From Desulfuromonadaceae bacterium (GTDB taxonomy: Bacteria > Desulfobacterota > Desulfuromonadia > Geobacterales > Pseudopelobacteraceae): 64,000 nucleotides of DNA. How positions within the stretch are numbered: the first letter of the stretch is position 1; every line of letters starts with the position of its first letter. The stretch is taken from positions 48,183 through 112,182 of the forward strand of contig JAQUIG010000006.1 in assembly GCA_028683435.1 (NCBI GenBank). Reading direction: 5' to 3'. Positions 19,374 through 28,120 of this stretch are shown piece after piece. The translations under genes were made by a program, and so were the position numbers. The notes under the pieces were generated by a model. It saw only the letters and a program-made list of their open reading frames with translations, searched no databases and had not been told where the DNA came from.

Positions 19374-20636
19374 CTACAATGAAACCGCCCGGCGTTTTTT
19401 AGCCGTGATAAGCCGGACCTGCCGTTCGTGGAACCAGTATGCATACGTCCAGTTCATCATGACGACCAATCGGTTCCGAAACCCGATCAGATAGTACAGA
19501 TGGAGCAGCAGCCAGGCGAGCCAGGCGATATAGCCGCGGAATTTGAAACCTGCGGCGGCAGCTACGGCACAACTCCTGCCGATAGTCGCCATCGAACCCT
19601 TGTCATAATAATGAAAGGGTGGTAGAGACCGCCCCTGTTCACGCGCAAGAATGGCCCTGGCAACATAAGCACCCTGCTGTGTCGCCACCGGCGCTATCAT
19701 AGGTAATGGCGCCCCCTCCTCAAGAAAGCAGGCCATATCGCCAACGACAAACACCTCCGGATGCCCTTTAATGCTGAGATCCGGCTGAACCACGATCCTC
19801 CCGGCAGCGCCACGCTCAACCCCTTGAAGGTATTCCGCCACTTCTGCGGCAGACACCCCGGCAGACCAGAACAGCGTATGTGATGCAATGACGGCTCCAC
19901 CATCCATCTCAACTGTTTCAGCTGTCGCTCCGACGACCCGGTTCTCAAGCAGCACTTCAACTCCCATGGAGAGCAGTTTCTGACATGCGTACCGTCGGAG
20001 ATCTAACGGCATGGCTCCCAGCAATGAACCGGCAGCCTCAACCAGAATTATCCTGCTTTCTGTGACCGAAATGGCCGGATAATCTTGCGAAAGAACGTAT
20101 ACTATCAACTCTCTCAGCGCTCCGGCAAATTCGACTCCGGTCGGACCGCCACCGACGATCACGAACGTCAGCAAAGCCGATCTTCGCTCCGGATCCGGCT
20201 CACGGGAAGCTCGTTCGAACATTAACAGAATATGGTTGCGCAAATCTTCTGCCTGATCAAGACGCTTGAGATCAAAGGCATGTGCTGCGATGCTTTCCAT
20301 GCCGAAAAAATTGGTGCGGCTGCCGGCTGCGATGACCAGATAATCATAAGGAACCATGCCGGCATCGGTCAGGACGCATTTTCCAGTCAGATCGATGCCG
20401 CTGATTTCAGCGAGCAGAAACGAAGCGTCCCGCCATCGGCGGGTCAAGCCACGCAGAGGATAAGCTATTGCTTCCTGTTCAAGCCCGGCGGTTGCCACCT
20501 GATACAGCAGCGGCTGGAAAAGATGATAATTATTACGGTCAACCATGGTCAATTCAACAGCGTTTTCAGCCAGTGCTTTAGCGGCTCGTAATCCGCCAAA
20601 TCCCATTCCGGCAACGACAACACGTTTTTTGGACAT
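19374..20636 (-). CDS. NAD(P)/FAD-dependent oxidoreductase, type II NADH dehydrogenase-like
   Basis: VVVAGMGFGGLRAAKAL Rossmann motif, FVIVGGGPTGVEFAGALRE, VFVVGDMACF; C-terminal membrane-anchoring helix. Confidence 0.9.
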   Translation of the reverse strand: MSKKRVVVAGMGFGGLRAAKALAENAVELTMVDRNNYHLFQPLLYQVATAGLEQEAIAYPLRGLTRRWRDASFLLAEISGIDLTGKCVLTDAGMVPYDYLVIAAGSRTNFFGMESIAAHAFDLKRLDQAEDLRNHILLMFERASREPDPERRSALLTFVIVGGGPTGVEFAGALRELIVYVLSQDYPAISVTESRIILVEAAGSLLGAMPLDLRRYACQKLLSMGVEVLLENRVVGATAETVEMDGGAVIASHTLFWSAGVSAAEVAEYLQGVERGAAGRIVVQPDLSIKGHPEVFVVGDMACFLEEGAPLPMIAPVATQQGAYVARAILAREQGRSLPPFHYYDKGSMATIGRSCAVAAAAGFKFRGYIAWLAWLLLHLYYLIGFRNRLVVMMNWTYAYWFHERQVRLITAKKRRAVSL

Positions 20637-20763
20637 TTATACCCTTGACAGCGGATTTATTGCGCGGCAATAAACTCTCATACCTTGCCGCTATTGCTTT
20701 TAGCTCAGACATACCTTATAAACCGAAACACATTGAAGAGGCAAATTTCAAATAAGAGGCGCA

Positions 20764-22719
20764 ATGTACTCATTCCTCAATAAATTTAAACTTCGTGGAA
20801 AATTGCTGGCGCTGGTCTTGCCGCTTGTTATAATCCCGATTTTAGTCGTTGCCGGAGTAATCGGCCTCATCGCCAATCAGCAGGCCTATCTGGGTATAAC
20901 CAAAACCAGCAAGGACGACCTGCAGCACCTTTCCGCATTCTGCATCGACCTGCTTAATTCACACTATCAGCAGTTCCAGGTCTATAAACAGGACAAAGCT
21001 CAGAATCTCAACAATGAATTGGCGACTTTGACCGCACTTTCCTACAACCTTGTTGCCGCCGAGCACCACCTGTATGCGCAGGGAAAAATTGATCTGAAAA
21101 CAGCCAAGAATGAGGCACGGCAGGCGTTAAAAAAAATAAACGTCGGCGAAAGTGGTTATATATATGCCATGACCAGCCGGGGTGACCTCCAGGCCCATAT
21201 CGCTCGTGAAGGTGAAAATGTATTTGACGAGCGAGATGAGAACGGCCGCTACTTCATCCGTGAAATGTGTGCGGCTGCCCTGGCCAGCAAACCGGGTGAA
21301 ACACTGTTCATAACCTACCCTTGGCGCAATGCTGTCTTGGGGGATACAAAAGCGCGCACCAAAGTTGTTGCATACAAATATTTCCGCCAATGGGACTGGA
21401 TAGTTGCATCCGGCAGTTATCCGAGTGAAGCTATCGGAGATGCCGCCTTTGAACGACAGGCATTTGCCAAACTTAAAGAGAGCATACGAGCCAAAAAAGT
21501 CGGTATGACCGGCTACATATTCTGTATGGACAGTAAAGGCACCTTTACAATCCATCCCGATTCCGAAGGGAAAAACCGGATCAACGAGAAGGATCTGGAT
21601 GGAAACAGCTTTATCAGGGAAATGTGCACTAATAAAAGCGGCTGGATTCGCTATCCCTGGAAAAACAGTGGTGACAAAGCGGCCCGGATGAAAATTGTAC
21701 GGTATGAATACTTTGAACCATGGGACTGGATTGTTGCTGTCGGATCGTACGAGGACGAATTTTATCAGGAAGCAAACAAGATCAAAACATATATTCTCCT
21801 TATCATGACACTTCTGATTCTGGTGGTAGGTGCGGCAGCAACGGCAATGGTTGTTAGAGCCTCAAAAGTTTTTACCGACCCTATTACACACATGATGACC
21901 GTCATAAAAAGTATTAAACGGGGCAATCTGGACGAACGGATCACCGCCAGCGGTGAAGACGAACTTGCCGAACTTGCGAGTGCCTTTAATCGCATGACTG
22001 ACATTATTCAGCGCAACAAGGCTATGGAATCCAATCTTGCTCAACAAGGGAAAATGGCCTCGCTGGGTGTACTGTCATCTGGCGTAGCCCATGAGATAAA
22101 TAACCCGCTGGGGGTGATTATGGGCTATGCAGGCTACCTGGAAAGCAAGATAAGTGAAGATGATCCCAACTATCAGTACATCCACGAAATCAAGCGAGAA
22201 AGCAAGCGGTGCAAAAAAATTGTTCAGGACCTGCTATCCTACGCCCGTACGCCACGCCCGATCCTTGAACCAACTGATCTCAATGCTCTTCTGCAGCAGA
22301 TTGTTGATTTTGCCGCCAATCATACCGATATGCGCGGGGTGACGATCAGCACCGATCTTGCAAAGAATCTGCCTCTGGTTGAACTGGATGGTGACCAGAT
22401 GCGCCAGGTCGCTATAAACCTTATCCTGAATGCCGGAGGGGCCATGCCGGACGGCGGAAACCTGACCCTCAGCACCGAAGCACTTGATTCCACACATGTA
22501 AACATAATATTCAGCGACAGCGGCGGCGGTATCCCGGCAGAAAGTCTGGAAAAAATTTTCGAGCCATTCTACACGACTAAAGCTAGCGGCACCGGACTGG
22601 GTCTGGCCATCACCCGGCAGATCATAGAGCAGCATCATGGCGAGATCCATATCGACAGCACAGTCGGCAGTGGTACGCGCGTCACCGTCACGCTGCCAAC
22701 AGAGCGAGAGGAACTTTAG
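20764..22719 (+). CDS. Cache-domain (double) membrane histidine kinase with HAMP
   Basis: Two repeats GESGYIYAM.../GMTGYIFCM...WDWIVA.GSY (sCache-like); H-box SSGVAHEINNPLGVIMGYAGYLE; N/G boxes FSDSGGGIP..FYTTKASGTGLGLAI. Confidence 0.93.
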   Translation: MYSFLNKFKLRGKLLALVLPLVIIPILVVAGVIGLIANQQAYLGITKTSKDDLQHLSAFCIDLLNSHYQQFQVYKQDKAQNLNNELATLTALSYNLVAAEHHLYAQGKIDLKTAKNEARQALKKINVGESGYIYAMTSRGDLQAHIAREGENVFDERDENGRYFIREMCAAALASKPGETLFITYPWRNAVLGDTKARTKVVAYKYFRQWDWIVASGSYPSEAIGDAAFERQAFAKLKESIRAKKVGMTGYIFCMDSKGTFTIHPDSEGKNRINEKDLDGNSFIREMCTNKSGWIRYPWKNSGDKAARMKIVRYEYFEPWDWIVAVGSYEDEFYQEANKIKTYILLIMTLLILVVGAAATAMVVRASKVFTDPITHMMTVIKSIKRGNLDERITASGEDELAELASAFNRMTDIIQRNKAMESNLAQQGKMASLGVLSSGVAHEINNPLGVIMGYAGYLESKISEDDPNYQYIHEIKRESKRCKKIVQDLLSYARTPRPILEPTDLNALLQQIVDFAANHTDMRGVTISTDLAKNLPLVELDGDQMRQVAINLILNAGGAMPDGGNLTLSTEALDSTHVNIIFSDSGGGIPAESLEKIFEPFYTTKASGTGLGLAITRQIIEQHHGEIHIDSTVGSGTRVTVTLPTEREEL

Positions 22720-24111
22720 ATGGGCGATAAAAAACGTATCCTACTTATTGATAATGAAGCTGGACTTTGCCGGATGATGGAACAGATTCTGCTGGATCAT
22801 GGTTATTTGACAAGATCCTTCACATCACCCCGCCAGGCGGTCGAAGAGTTCAAGGCCGCCGCATGGGATCTGGTCATCAGTGACATTAAAATGCCCGGCA
22901 TGAGCGGAATTGAGGTATTGCAGGCGATTAAAGCCAAGCAGCATGATATTCCGGTCATCATGATCACCGCATACGCAACCGTTGAGATGTCAATCCAGGC
23001 ACTTCGCAAGGGTGCGTACGACATGCTTACCAAGCCGTTCGAGCCTGACGAACTTGTCTACAGGGTAAAAAACGCCCTGCAGCAACGACAGCTGCTCGAG
23101 GAAAACCGTGAACTGCGAGCAGAACTTGAAAAAAAGTTTCGTTTTGAAAATATCATCGGAGCCTGCGAAGGGCTGAAGAGTGTTTTGGAACGTGTCGGCA
23201 AAATCGCCGTCAGGGATACGTCAATCCTGGTTACCGGTGAATCCGGAACCGGTAAAGAGTTGATCGCACAGGCGATCCATTATAACTCTCCACGCCATGA
23301 GAAAAGATTCGTTGCCATTAATTGCGGCGCTCTACCTGAAAACCTGTTGGAAAGTGAACTGTTCGGCTATAAAAAGGGGGCCTTCACCGGAGCGACGGAG
23401 AGTCGCTGCGGACTTTTGGAGACGGCCAACGGCGGCACCCTCTTTCTGGATGAAGTTGGCAACCTGCCGATGAATGTGCAAAAAACACTGCTCCGGTTTC
23501 TTCAGGAAAAGGAGTTCAACCGGCTTGGAGATACAACCCCTACACGTGTGGATGTAAGGATTCTCTCGGCTACCAACTCGGATATTAAAGAAGCCATAAA
23601 ACAGGGAGTTTTCCGTGAAGACCTCTACTATCGCCTGAATGTTGTCAATATCCATCTTCCCCCCCTGCGGGAACGACGCAGCGATATCCCGCTTCTAGCT
23701 GCCCACTTTATACTCCTTCAGAACCAGCAGTTTAAAACTGCGGTCAAAGGGTTTGAGAGCGAAGCCATGAGAATATTAAGCGAGTACGGGTGGCCGGGTA
23801 ATATCCGTCAGCTTAAAAATGTCATTGAAGCCTGTATGGCAATGGAAACGGGAGAATATATAGCCAGAGATACACTTGCCCAGTTTATTGAGGCTGGCCC
23901 AGACCGGCGTGCTGTTTCATGCGAAGCGCTACTGGCGAGCGATGACATACCGTATACAACGGCTTTGGAGCATTTCGAAGCAGATTTATTGGCAGGACTT
24001 CTGAAAAGACATAGAGGTAACATTGACCTGGCCGCGCGTGAAGCCGGCATGAACATGGCGACCATGTACCGAAAGATAAAGAGGTATGGCATTAAAAAGG
24101 AAAATTACTGA
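22720..24111 (+). CDS. Sigma-54-dependent NtrC-family response regulator
   Basis: REC domain, AAA+ VTGESGTGKELIAQAIH, GAFTGA motif (ELFGYKKGAFTGATES), C-terminal Fis-type HTH. Confidence 0.95.
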   Translation: MGDKKRILLIDNEAGLCRMMEQILLDHGYLTRSFTSPRQAVEEFKAAAWDLVISDIKMPGMSGIEVLQAIKAKQHDIPVIMITAYATVEMSIQALRKGAYDMLTKPFEPDELVYRVKNALQQRQLLEENRELRAELEKKFRFENIIGACEGLKSVLERVGKIAVRDTSILVTGESGTGKELIAQAIHYNSPRHEKRFVAINCGALPENLLESELFGYKKGAFTGATESRCGLLETANGGTLFLDEVGNLPMNVQKTLLRFLQEKEFNRLGDTTPTRVDVRILSATNSDIKEAIKQGVFREDLYYRLNVVNIHLPPLRERRSDIPLLAAHFILLQNQQFKTAVKGFESEAMRILSEYGWPGNIRQLKNVIEACMAMETGEYIARDTLAQFIEAGPDRRAVSCEALLASDDIPYTTALEHFEADLLAGLLKRHRGNIDLAAREAGMNMATMYRKIKRYGIKKENY

Positions 24112-24134
24112 TGTTTAGTTAACAGCTATTACGT

Positions 24135-24175
24135 GCAAAGAGAAAGCCCGGATTAAATCCGGGCTTTCTCTTTGC
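24135..24175. terminator. Bidirectional intrinsic terminator between convergent genes
   Basis: Perfect 20-bp arms GCAAAGAGAAAGCCCGGATT-a-AATCCGGGCTTTCTCTTTGC followed by an A run. Confidence 0.85.
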
Positions 24176-24207
24176 AAAAATACAAGCTCTATTAATGGTG
24201 ATTACAA

Positions 24208-25254
24208 TTATTTCTTTGCAATAGCTGCTTTGAGAGGACCATTCATACGGATTGCTGTAGCAAACTCCATCCAGAAGACAAGATAGATTGAAATCATCAG
24301 CGAAAGGCCGATGTTCTGATTCTCAGCACCCAATGCTTTGGCCAATATTGGCGAAGCAAACCCAGCTCCATGAGTTCCAGTCACATGCTCAAGTATATAA
24401 AAAAGTGGCAATGTCAAAGCAGTCCCTACAAACATGATGGCGATACCAACAGGTCTCTTGACCCAATACTTCGGTGAGAAGCCGTACATACGCATAAAGA
24501 TGACAACCCAGATGATCCAGACGGAATAATCAACAGCCGCATCCGGCAGGGCCAGCTTGTTTTTTACCAGCACCACTTCCAGAACCGTTACGATGCCGAG
24601 CAGGGTAAACATCCAGTTAAACTTTTCATTGGCCTGGGTCTGCCAGTTACGGCTGTCCGGTGCCTGAACCTCTTTGAAGGAGTGGCTGTGAGTTCCGAGG
24701 GCAGAGAAAAGTATCGCAAACCAGATACCGGCGTTATGGAACAGGAGCGAGGCATGATTACCGGCTACGTTGGCAATACGTGACATCGGATCCCTGGCAA
24801 AATCACCGGCAATTCGCATCAGGAAGAGATTGGCTATAACGGAACAACCGATGATCACAGCAATGGTGAATAACCGTCGCGGAAGCAGGTACGGGTCAAC
24901 CTTGTCCGGAAAACCGATAATAAAAGCGAACCAGATCAGGAACATGATCAGCGGAATTCCGAAGGTTATCCCGTACACAGAGTTACCGGCAAAGTCTCCG
25001 CTCTGCGCATAAATGATATAATCATTTTTTGGATCAGCATCTGTATTAACAGCTTTGACAACATCTTTAGGCACTTTACCAACATGCGGCAGCAGCCCCA
25101 TGGCGTACCAGCCATGCTCACCCTGGTGCGTATCTATAACCCAGTACTGATCTCCCATCATTTCATCAAGACCAGCGAAGAGTTGCATACTGAAAGCGGC
25201 ACTGATGACGCAGGCAAGCAGCAGCAGAATAATATTGGGCATTTTCATTGGCAT
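24208..25254 (-). CDS. Polytopic membrane protein of unknown function
   Basis: 348 aa, about 8 hydrophobic segments, operonic with small membrane ORFs upstream. No family recognised. Confidence 0.75.
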   Translation of the reverse strand: MPMKMPNIILLLLACVISAAFSMQLFAGLDEMMGDQYWVIDTHQGEHGWYAMGLLPHVGKVPKDVVKAVNTDADPKNDYIIYAQSGDFAGNSVYGITFGIPLIMFLIWFAFIIGFPDKVDPYLLPRRLFTIAVIIGCSVIANLFLMRIAGDFARDPMSRIANVAGNHASLLFHNAGIWFAILFSALGTHSHSFKEVQAPDSRNWQTQANEKFNWMFTLLGIVTVLEVVLVKNKLALPDAAVDYSVWIIWVVIFMRMYGFSPKYWVKRPVGIAIMFVGTALTLPLFYILEHVTGTHGAGFASPILAKALGAENQNIGLSLMISIYLVFWMEFATAIRMNGPLKAAIAKK

Positions 25255-25318
25255 TTTTAATTCCCCCTATAAATAAGTATCTGAAATCATTCCCTGACAG
25301 CATAAAAGCGGGGTTTAA

Positions 25319-25570
25319 TCATTCTTTATGCGTAGTCCAGAACATTGAAACCGCATTAGCTGCAAAAAGTCCATACAGCCACATAGTGTTCCAGGCTGGA
25401 CCTGACCAGTGGCTACCGCGCCCACCACCAACAACTCCCGAAGCTATGACAATACCGATAATTGCGGTAAATGCCACCATCGCCACCGACCTCAGAATAG
25501 CGCTGTTTCGCCAGGTATGACGTTCAAGATCTTCAATCCGTCCCAGTAGTTCAAGCTCTCTTTCGCTCAT
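25319..25570 (-). CDS. Small membrane protein, 83 aa
   Basis: MSERELELLGRIEDLERHTWRNSAILRSVAMVAFTAIIGIVIASG...; AAGGAG RBS upstream of ATG(25570), preferred over the annotated alternative start at 25588. Confidence 0.65.
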   Translation of the reverse strand: MSERELELLGRIEDLERHTWRNSAILRSVAMVAFTAIIGIVIASGVVGGGRGSHWSGPAWNTMWLYGLFAANAVSMFWTTHKE

Positions 25571-25673
25571 TTCTTTTCTCCTTGGCAATTAGTAGTACAA
25601 CAAAAAGTGTGCTGACAAATACAGCCGGTGCAATAGGTACGTGACTATAATTAAGTGCGAAATGATACAGCAT
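25551..25673 (-). CDS. Micro-ORF, 40-aa single-TM protein (not in the supplied track)
   Basis: Reverse strand: MLYHFALNYSHVPIAPAVFVSTLFVVLLIAKEKRNERKRA*; RBS AAAGGGAGAACGCT-ATG; stop overlaps the start of the following gene. Confidence 0.55.
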   Translation of the reverse strand: MLYHFALNYSHVPIAPAVFVSTLFVVLLIAKEKRNERKRA

Positions 25674-25701
25674 AGCGTTCTCCCTTTACCTGTATTATTT
25701 A

Positions 25702-25914
25702 TTAGTACGTTCCTGCACAACACCGGCCTTCTGCAGGAAAGCGGTCAGACAGCTCAAGATATTTGATACAATGGAGATGGCGCCCATGGCAGTAGCGGAT
25801 GATCATATTGACATCGTGCGGAGATATGTACCCGCATCCGACATCACATTGATCGTCATTTTTTCCATAAAACGGGCAGATAGTTTCGGATATCATATGT
25901 TCCTCAATTGACAT
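25702..25914 (-). CDS. Cysteine-rich small protein, 70 aa (putative metal-binding)
   Basis: ICPFYGKNDDQCDVGCGYISPHDVNMIIRYCHGRHLHCIKYLELSDR; multiple Cys/His; first gene of the 25914-24208 operon. Confidence 0.65.
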   Translation of the reverse strand: MSIEEHMISETICPFYGKNDDQCDVGCGYISPHDVNMIIRYCHGRHLHCIKYLELSDRFPAEGRCCAGTY

Positions 25915-26019
25915 AATTCACCATATACTTTGCACATGCTGTGCCAAACAGCCAATATTCGTATTTTACTATTAAATACAATGTGTTATATAATATTGAA
26001 TCTTTATTTAATAAATGCT

Positions 26020-26035
26020 TTTGCAAACATGCAAA
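26020..26035. promoter_or_regulatory. Palindromic operator candidate TTTGCA-N4-TGCAAA, copy 1
   Basis: TTTGCAAACATGCAAA, overlapping a second perfect palindrome ATGCAAATTTGCAT (26029-26042). Confidence 0.6.
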
Positions 26036-26145
26036 TTTGCATCAATCCACTGAAATATTTTAACCTCACTGCAGACGAACATATAAATTTATATGCCTAA
26101 TATTTACAGTTACATGGAGCCATATACAGTCACTTAACCGCTTAT

Positions 26146-26161
26146 TTTGCATATCTGCAAA
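26146..26161. promoter_or_regulatory. Palindromic operator candidate TTTGCA-N4-TGCAAA, copy 2
   Basis: TTTGCATATCTGCAAA. Confidence 0.6.
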
Positions 26162-26168
26162 TTACGTT

Positions 26169-26184
26169 TTTGCATTTTTGCAAG
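26169..26184. promoter_or_regulatory. Palindromic operator candidate, copy 3 (one mismatch)
   Basis: TTTGCATTTTTGCAAG, 23 bp from copy 2. Confidence 0.5.
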
Positions 26185-26447
26185 CCATGTATATTCATTT
26201 CTTTTGCCTGCCAGCAATGATCTTAGATGCCGGGTCAGTTACAAACTCTCTAACCGTAGAAGGAAAATAGTGAACTCATCTTGCACGAGGCCCGGTATTC
26301 TGTTAATACACAATGATATATTTTTAGAATGACGTAGAAGAAAGCATATCTGTGTCGAGCAGAACGGCGGTGCCGGTAATGGCCGTGACTTTTCGGCAGC
26401 CTGCAGGTGCATTCCCTGCATTAACGGGCAGATAAAGGAGGGATACC

Positions 26448-26909
26448 TTGAAAGAAACGGATCACAAGGCCGTGGTAGTGTCGGATGAGAGGTGGAGGCA
26501 CTTTGTGCTGGTCCCATTGGTCGGCGTCTACCTCTTTTCCATGCTCATAACTCTTTCCCACCTTGGTGAACCGTTTCCCTTTATGGGGGAATTATTCTCA
26601 GAAGAGACCAGCGAATCCTTAATCTTTGCCGACAGCGTTATCTCTTTATACCTCATTGTCGGAATACTGAAGCGGCAACGACTCACCCTCTGGCTGCTCA
26701 TCGCCTACAATTTTGTCGTAAGTTTTAATGGGATCGCCAACCTCTTTCTGCTCCCTATCCAGCAGATAGTCACAGCTTCGGGAACCATCGCCCCCGACCA
26801 CCACTACCGCCTCAATGCTTTCGGCGTGTTCGTTTTGTTCCTGATGCTGAACGTGTTCCTATATTTCAACCGGCGCCACTTCGACAATAAATCCATTTAC
26901 CTGTGGTAG
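26448..26909 (+). CDS. Four-TM membrane protein of unknown function
   Basis: TTG start with strong RBS (AAAGGAGGGATACC); 153 aa with four hydrophobic segments. Confidence 0.7.
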   Translation: MKETDHKAVVVSDERWRHFVLVPLVGVYLFSMLITLSHLGEPFPFMGELFSEETSESLIFADSVISLYLIVGILKRQRLTLWLLIAYNFVVSFNGIANLFLLPIQQIVTASGTIAPDHHYRLNAFGVFVLFLMLNVFLYFNRRHFDNKSIYLW

Positions 26910-26965
26910 CCGACCGTCGATTGCCGGCCCCAACAGTATTCGCCCTGCCGGGCGCACACACAGAA

Positions 26966-26995
26966 GAAGGGCCATGCTGGTTGCCATGGCCCTTC
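26966..26995. terminator. Putative intrinsic terminator between convergent genes
   Basis: GAAGGGCCATG-ctggttgc-CATGGCCCTTC, perfect 11-bp arms. Confidence 0.65.
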
Positions 26996-27062
26996 AGACT
27001 TTTCACAATTCAATTGGATGTTCCCCCAACCCCGGTTCGAGGGATGTGGCCAGAGAGGGTGT

Positions 27063-27692
27063 TTATGCGGTAACCTCTTTAGCAGCGAGGACTTCCTCAG
27101 TTTGGGCCTTGTCCTTGAGCCAGGCCTCTCCGACAGGGAGCTTAATGCCTGATTCAGCATACACGGTGACTGCCATCAGGTACAGCGCGGAGAAACCGCA
27201 AATAAGCAGGTCATACGCTGCAAAGGTTCCGGCAAGGGCGCTGCCGGCAAGTTCTTTCAGGTCAAGACCGATAAATCCAAGGAGCAAGGTAAGGAAGATA
27301 AAGGCCAGTGTCGCGTTATGCTTCATCGAGGCGATAAAGAGGATGAAGGTGAAGAGGGTCCATGCTACCAGGAAGAATCCGAGATCGTTTGCGGTGAAGG
27401 CGAGAGTTGGATAGGCCTTGGCCAGATCCGGGCTCTTCCCGAATATCACCATAAGACAAAGGGAGATCCAAAAAGCTCCATAACCGGTAAAGGCACAAAA
27501 ACCGAAGTTGTTGCCGGTTTTAAACTCCATCAGGCCGGCGATGAGTTGAGCTGAACCACCGAAGCAGAGCCCGAGCCAGAGGACGGGGGCGATACCGCAC
27601 CATCCCAAGTTATGACATTGAAGCACCAATGTTGTCATTCCGAAACCAGCGAGTCCGACTACCGCAGGATTTCCAAGTTTTAATTCACCCAT
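27063..27692 (-). CDS. Acetate uptake transporter family protein (GPR1/FUN34/YaaH, SatP-like)
   Basis: LGNPAVVGLAGFGMTTLVLQCHNLGWCG...FGGSAQLIAGLMEFKTGNNFGFCAFTGYGAFWISL matches the YaaH signature pattern. Confidence 0.92.
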   Translation of the reverse strand: MGELKLGNPAVVGLAGFGMTTLVLQCHNLGWCGIAPVLWLGLCFGGSAQLIAGLMEFKTGNNFGFCAFTGYGAFWISLCLMVIFGKSPDLAKAYPTLAFTANDLGFFLVAWTLFTFILFIASMKHNATLAFIFLTLLLGFIGLDLKELAGSALAGTFAAYDLLICGFSALYLMAVTVYAESGIKLPVGEAWLKDKAQTEEVLAAKEVTA

Positions 27693-27949
27693 TTCTTCCT
27701 CCTATTTCACTTTGCTTTATTTTATTTTGCTACTTTATTATCTACAGCAAGTAACATACCAATGTTATATAATTTTGTATTCTCAAAAAAAACGCAAATT
27801 ATCGAGGTGTTACATCCAACTGCACAAAAGCTCACACTCCTGCCAGTTTCGCAGCATTGCAAAAATATTCTTTGACGGTTTACTCAATGGGAGGGTGAAA
27901 AAGACTAAAATCCTGCTAGTTCAGGCTGTGCGGGGTAACATGGTGGATG

Positions 27950-27965
27950 TTTGCAAAAATGCAAA
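27950..27965. promoter_or_regulatory. Palindromic operator candidate TTTGCA-N4-TGCAAA, copy 4
   Basis: TTTGCAAAAATGCAAA upstream of the SatP-like gene. Confidence 0.6.
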
Positions 27966-27970
27966 TTAGA

Positions 27971-27986
27971 TTTGCAAATATGCAAA
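27971..27986. promoter_or_regulatory. Palindromic operator candidate TTTGCA-N4-TGCAAA, copy 5
   Basis: TTTGCAAATATGCAAA, 21 bp centre-to-centre from copy 4. Confidence 0.6.
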
Positions 27987-28065
27987 GACTGTTTGTTCTC
28001 TACGAGAGGCCATGACGGGAACCAGGTTCTTTCATATTATGCAGGAGCAAATATTCCATAAAAAA

Positions 28066-28097
28066 GCGAGCTATCGCGGTGAAATGCAACAGCTCGC
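28066..28097 (-). terminator. Intrinsic terminator of the acyl-CoA synthetase gene
   Basis: Stem GCGAGCT/AGCTCGC followed on the minus strand by TTTTTT. Confidence 0.65.
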
Positions 28098-28120
28098 CTT
28101 ATGATATCAGGACGTTAGAT

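Noticed and set aside
26330-26447. Possible c-di-GMP (GEMM) riboswitch upstream of the 26448 gene
   Set aside because: Some hairpin-forming sequence is present, but the GEMM core motifs could not be matched; needs a covariance search (Infernal) to settle.
27030-27055. tRNA-like T-arm string (cccggttcgaggg)
   Set aside because: No acceptor stem, anticodon arm or D arm could be assembled around it.
27820-27900. Sigma-54 -24/-12 promoter upstream of the SatP-like gene (ctggcaggagtgtgagctt)
   Set aside because: GG-to-GC spacing is one base too long and the -12 element is poor.
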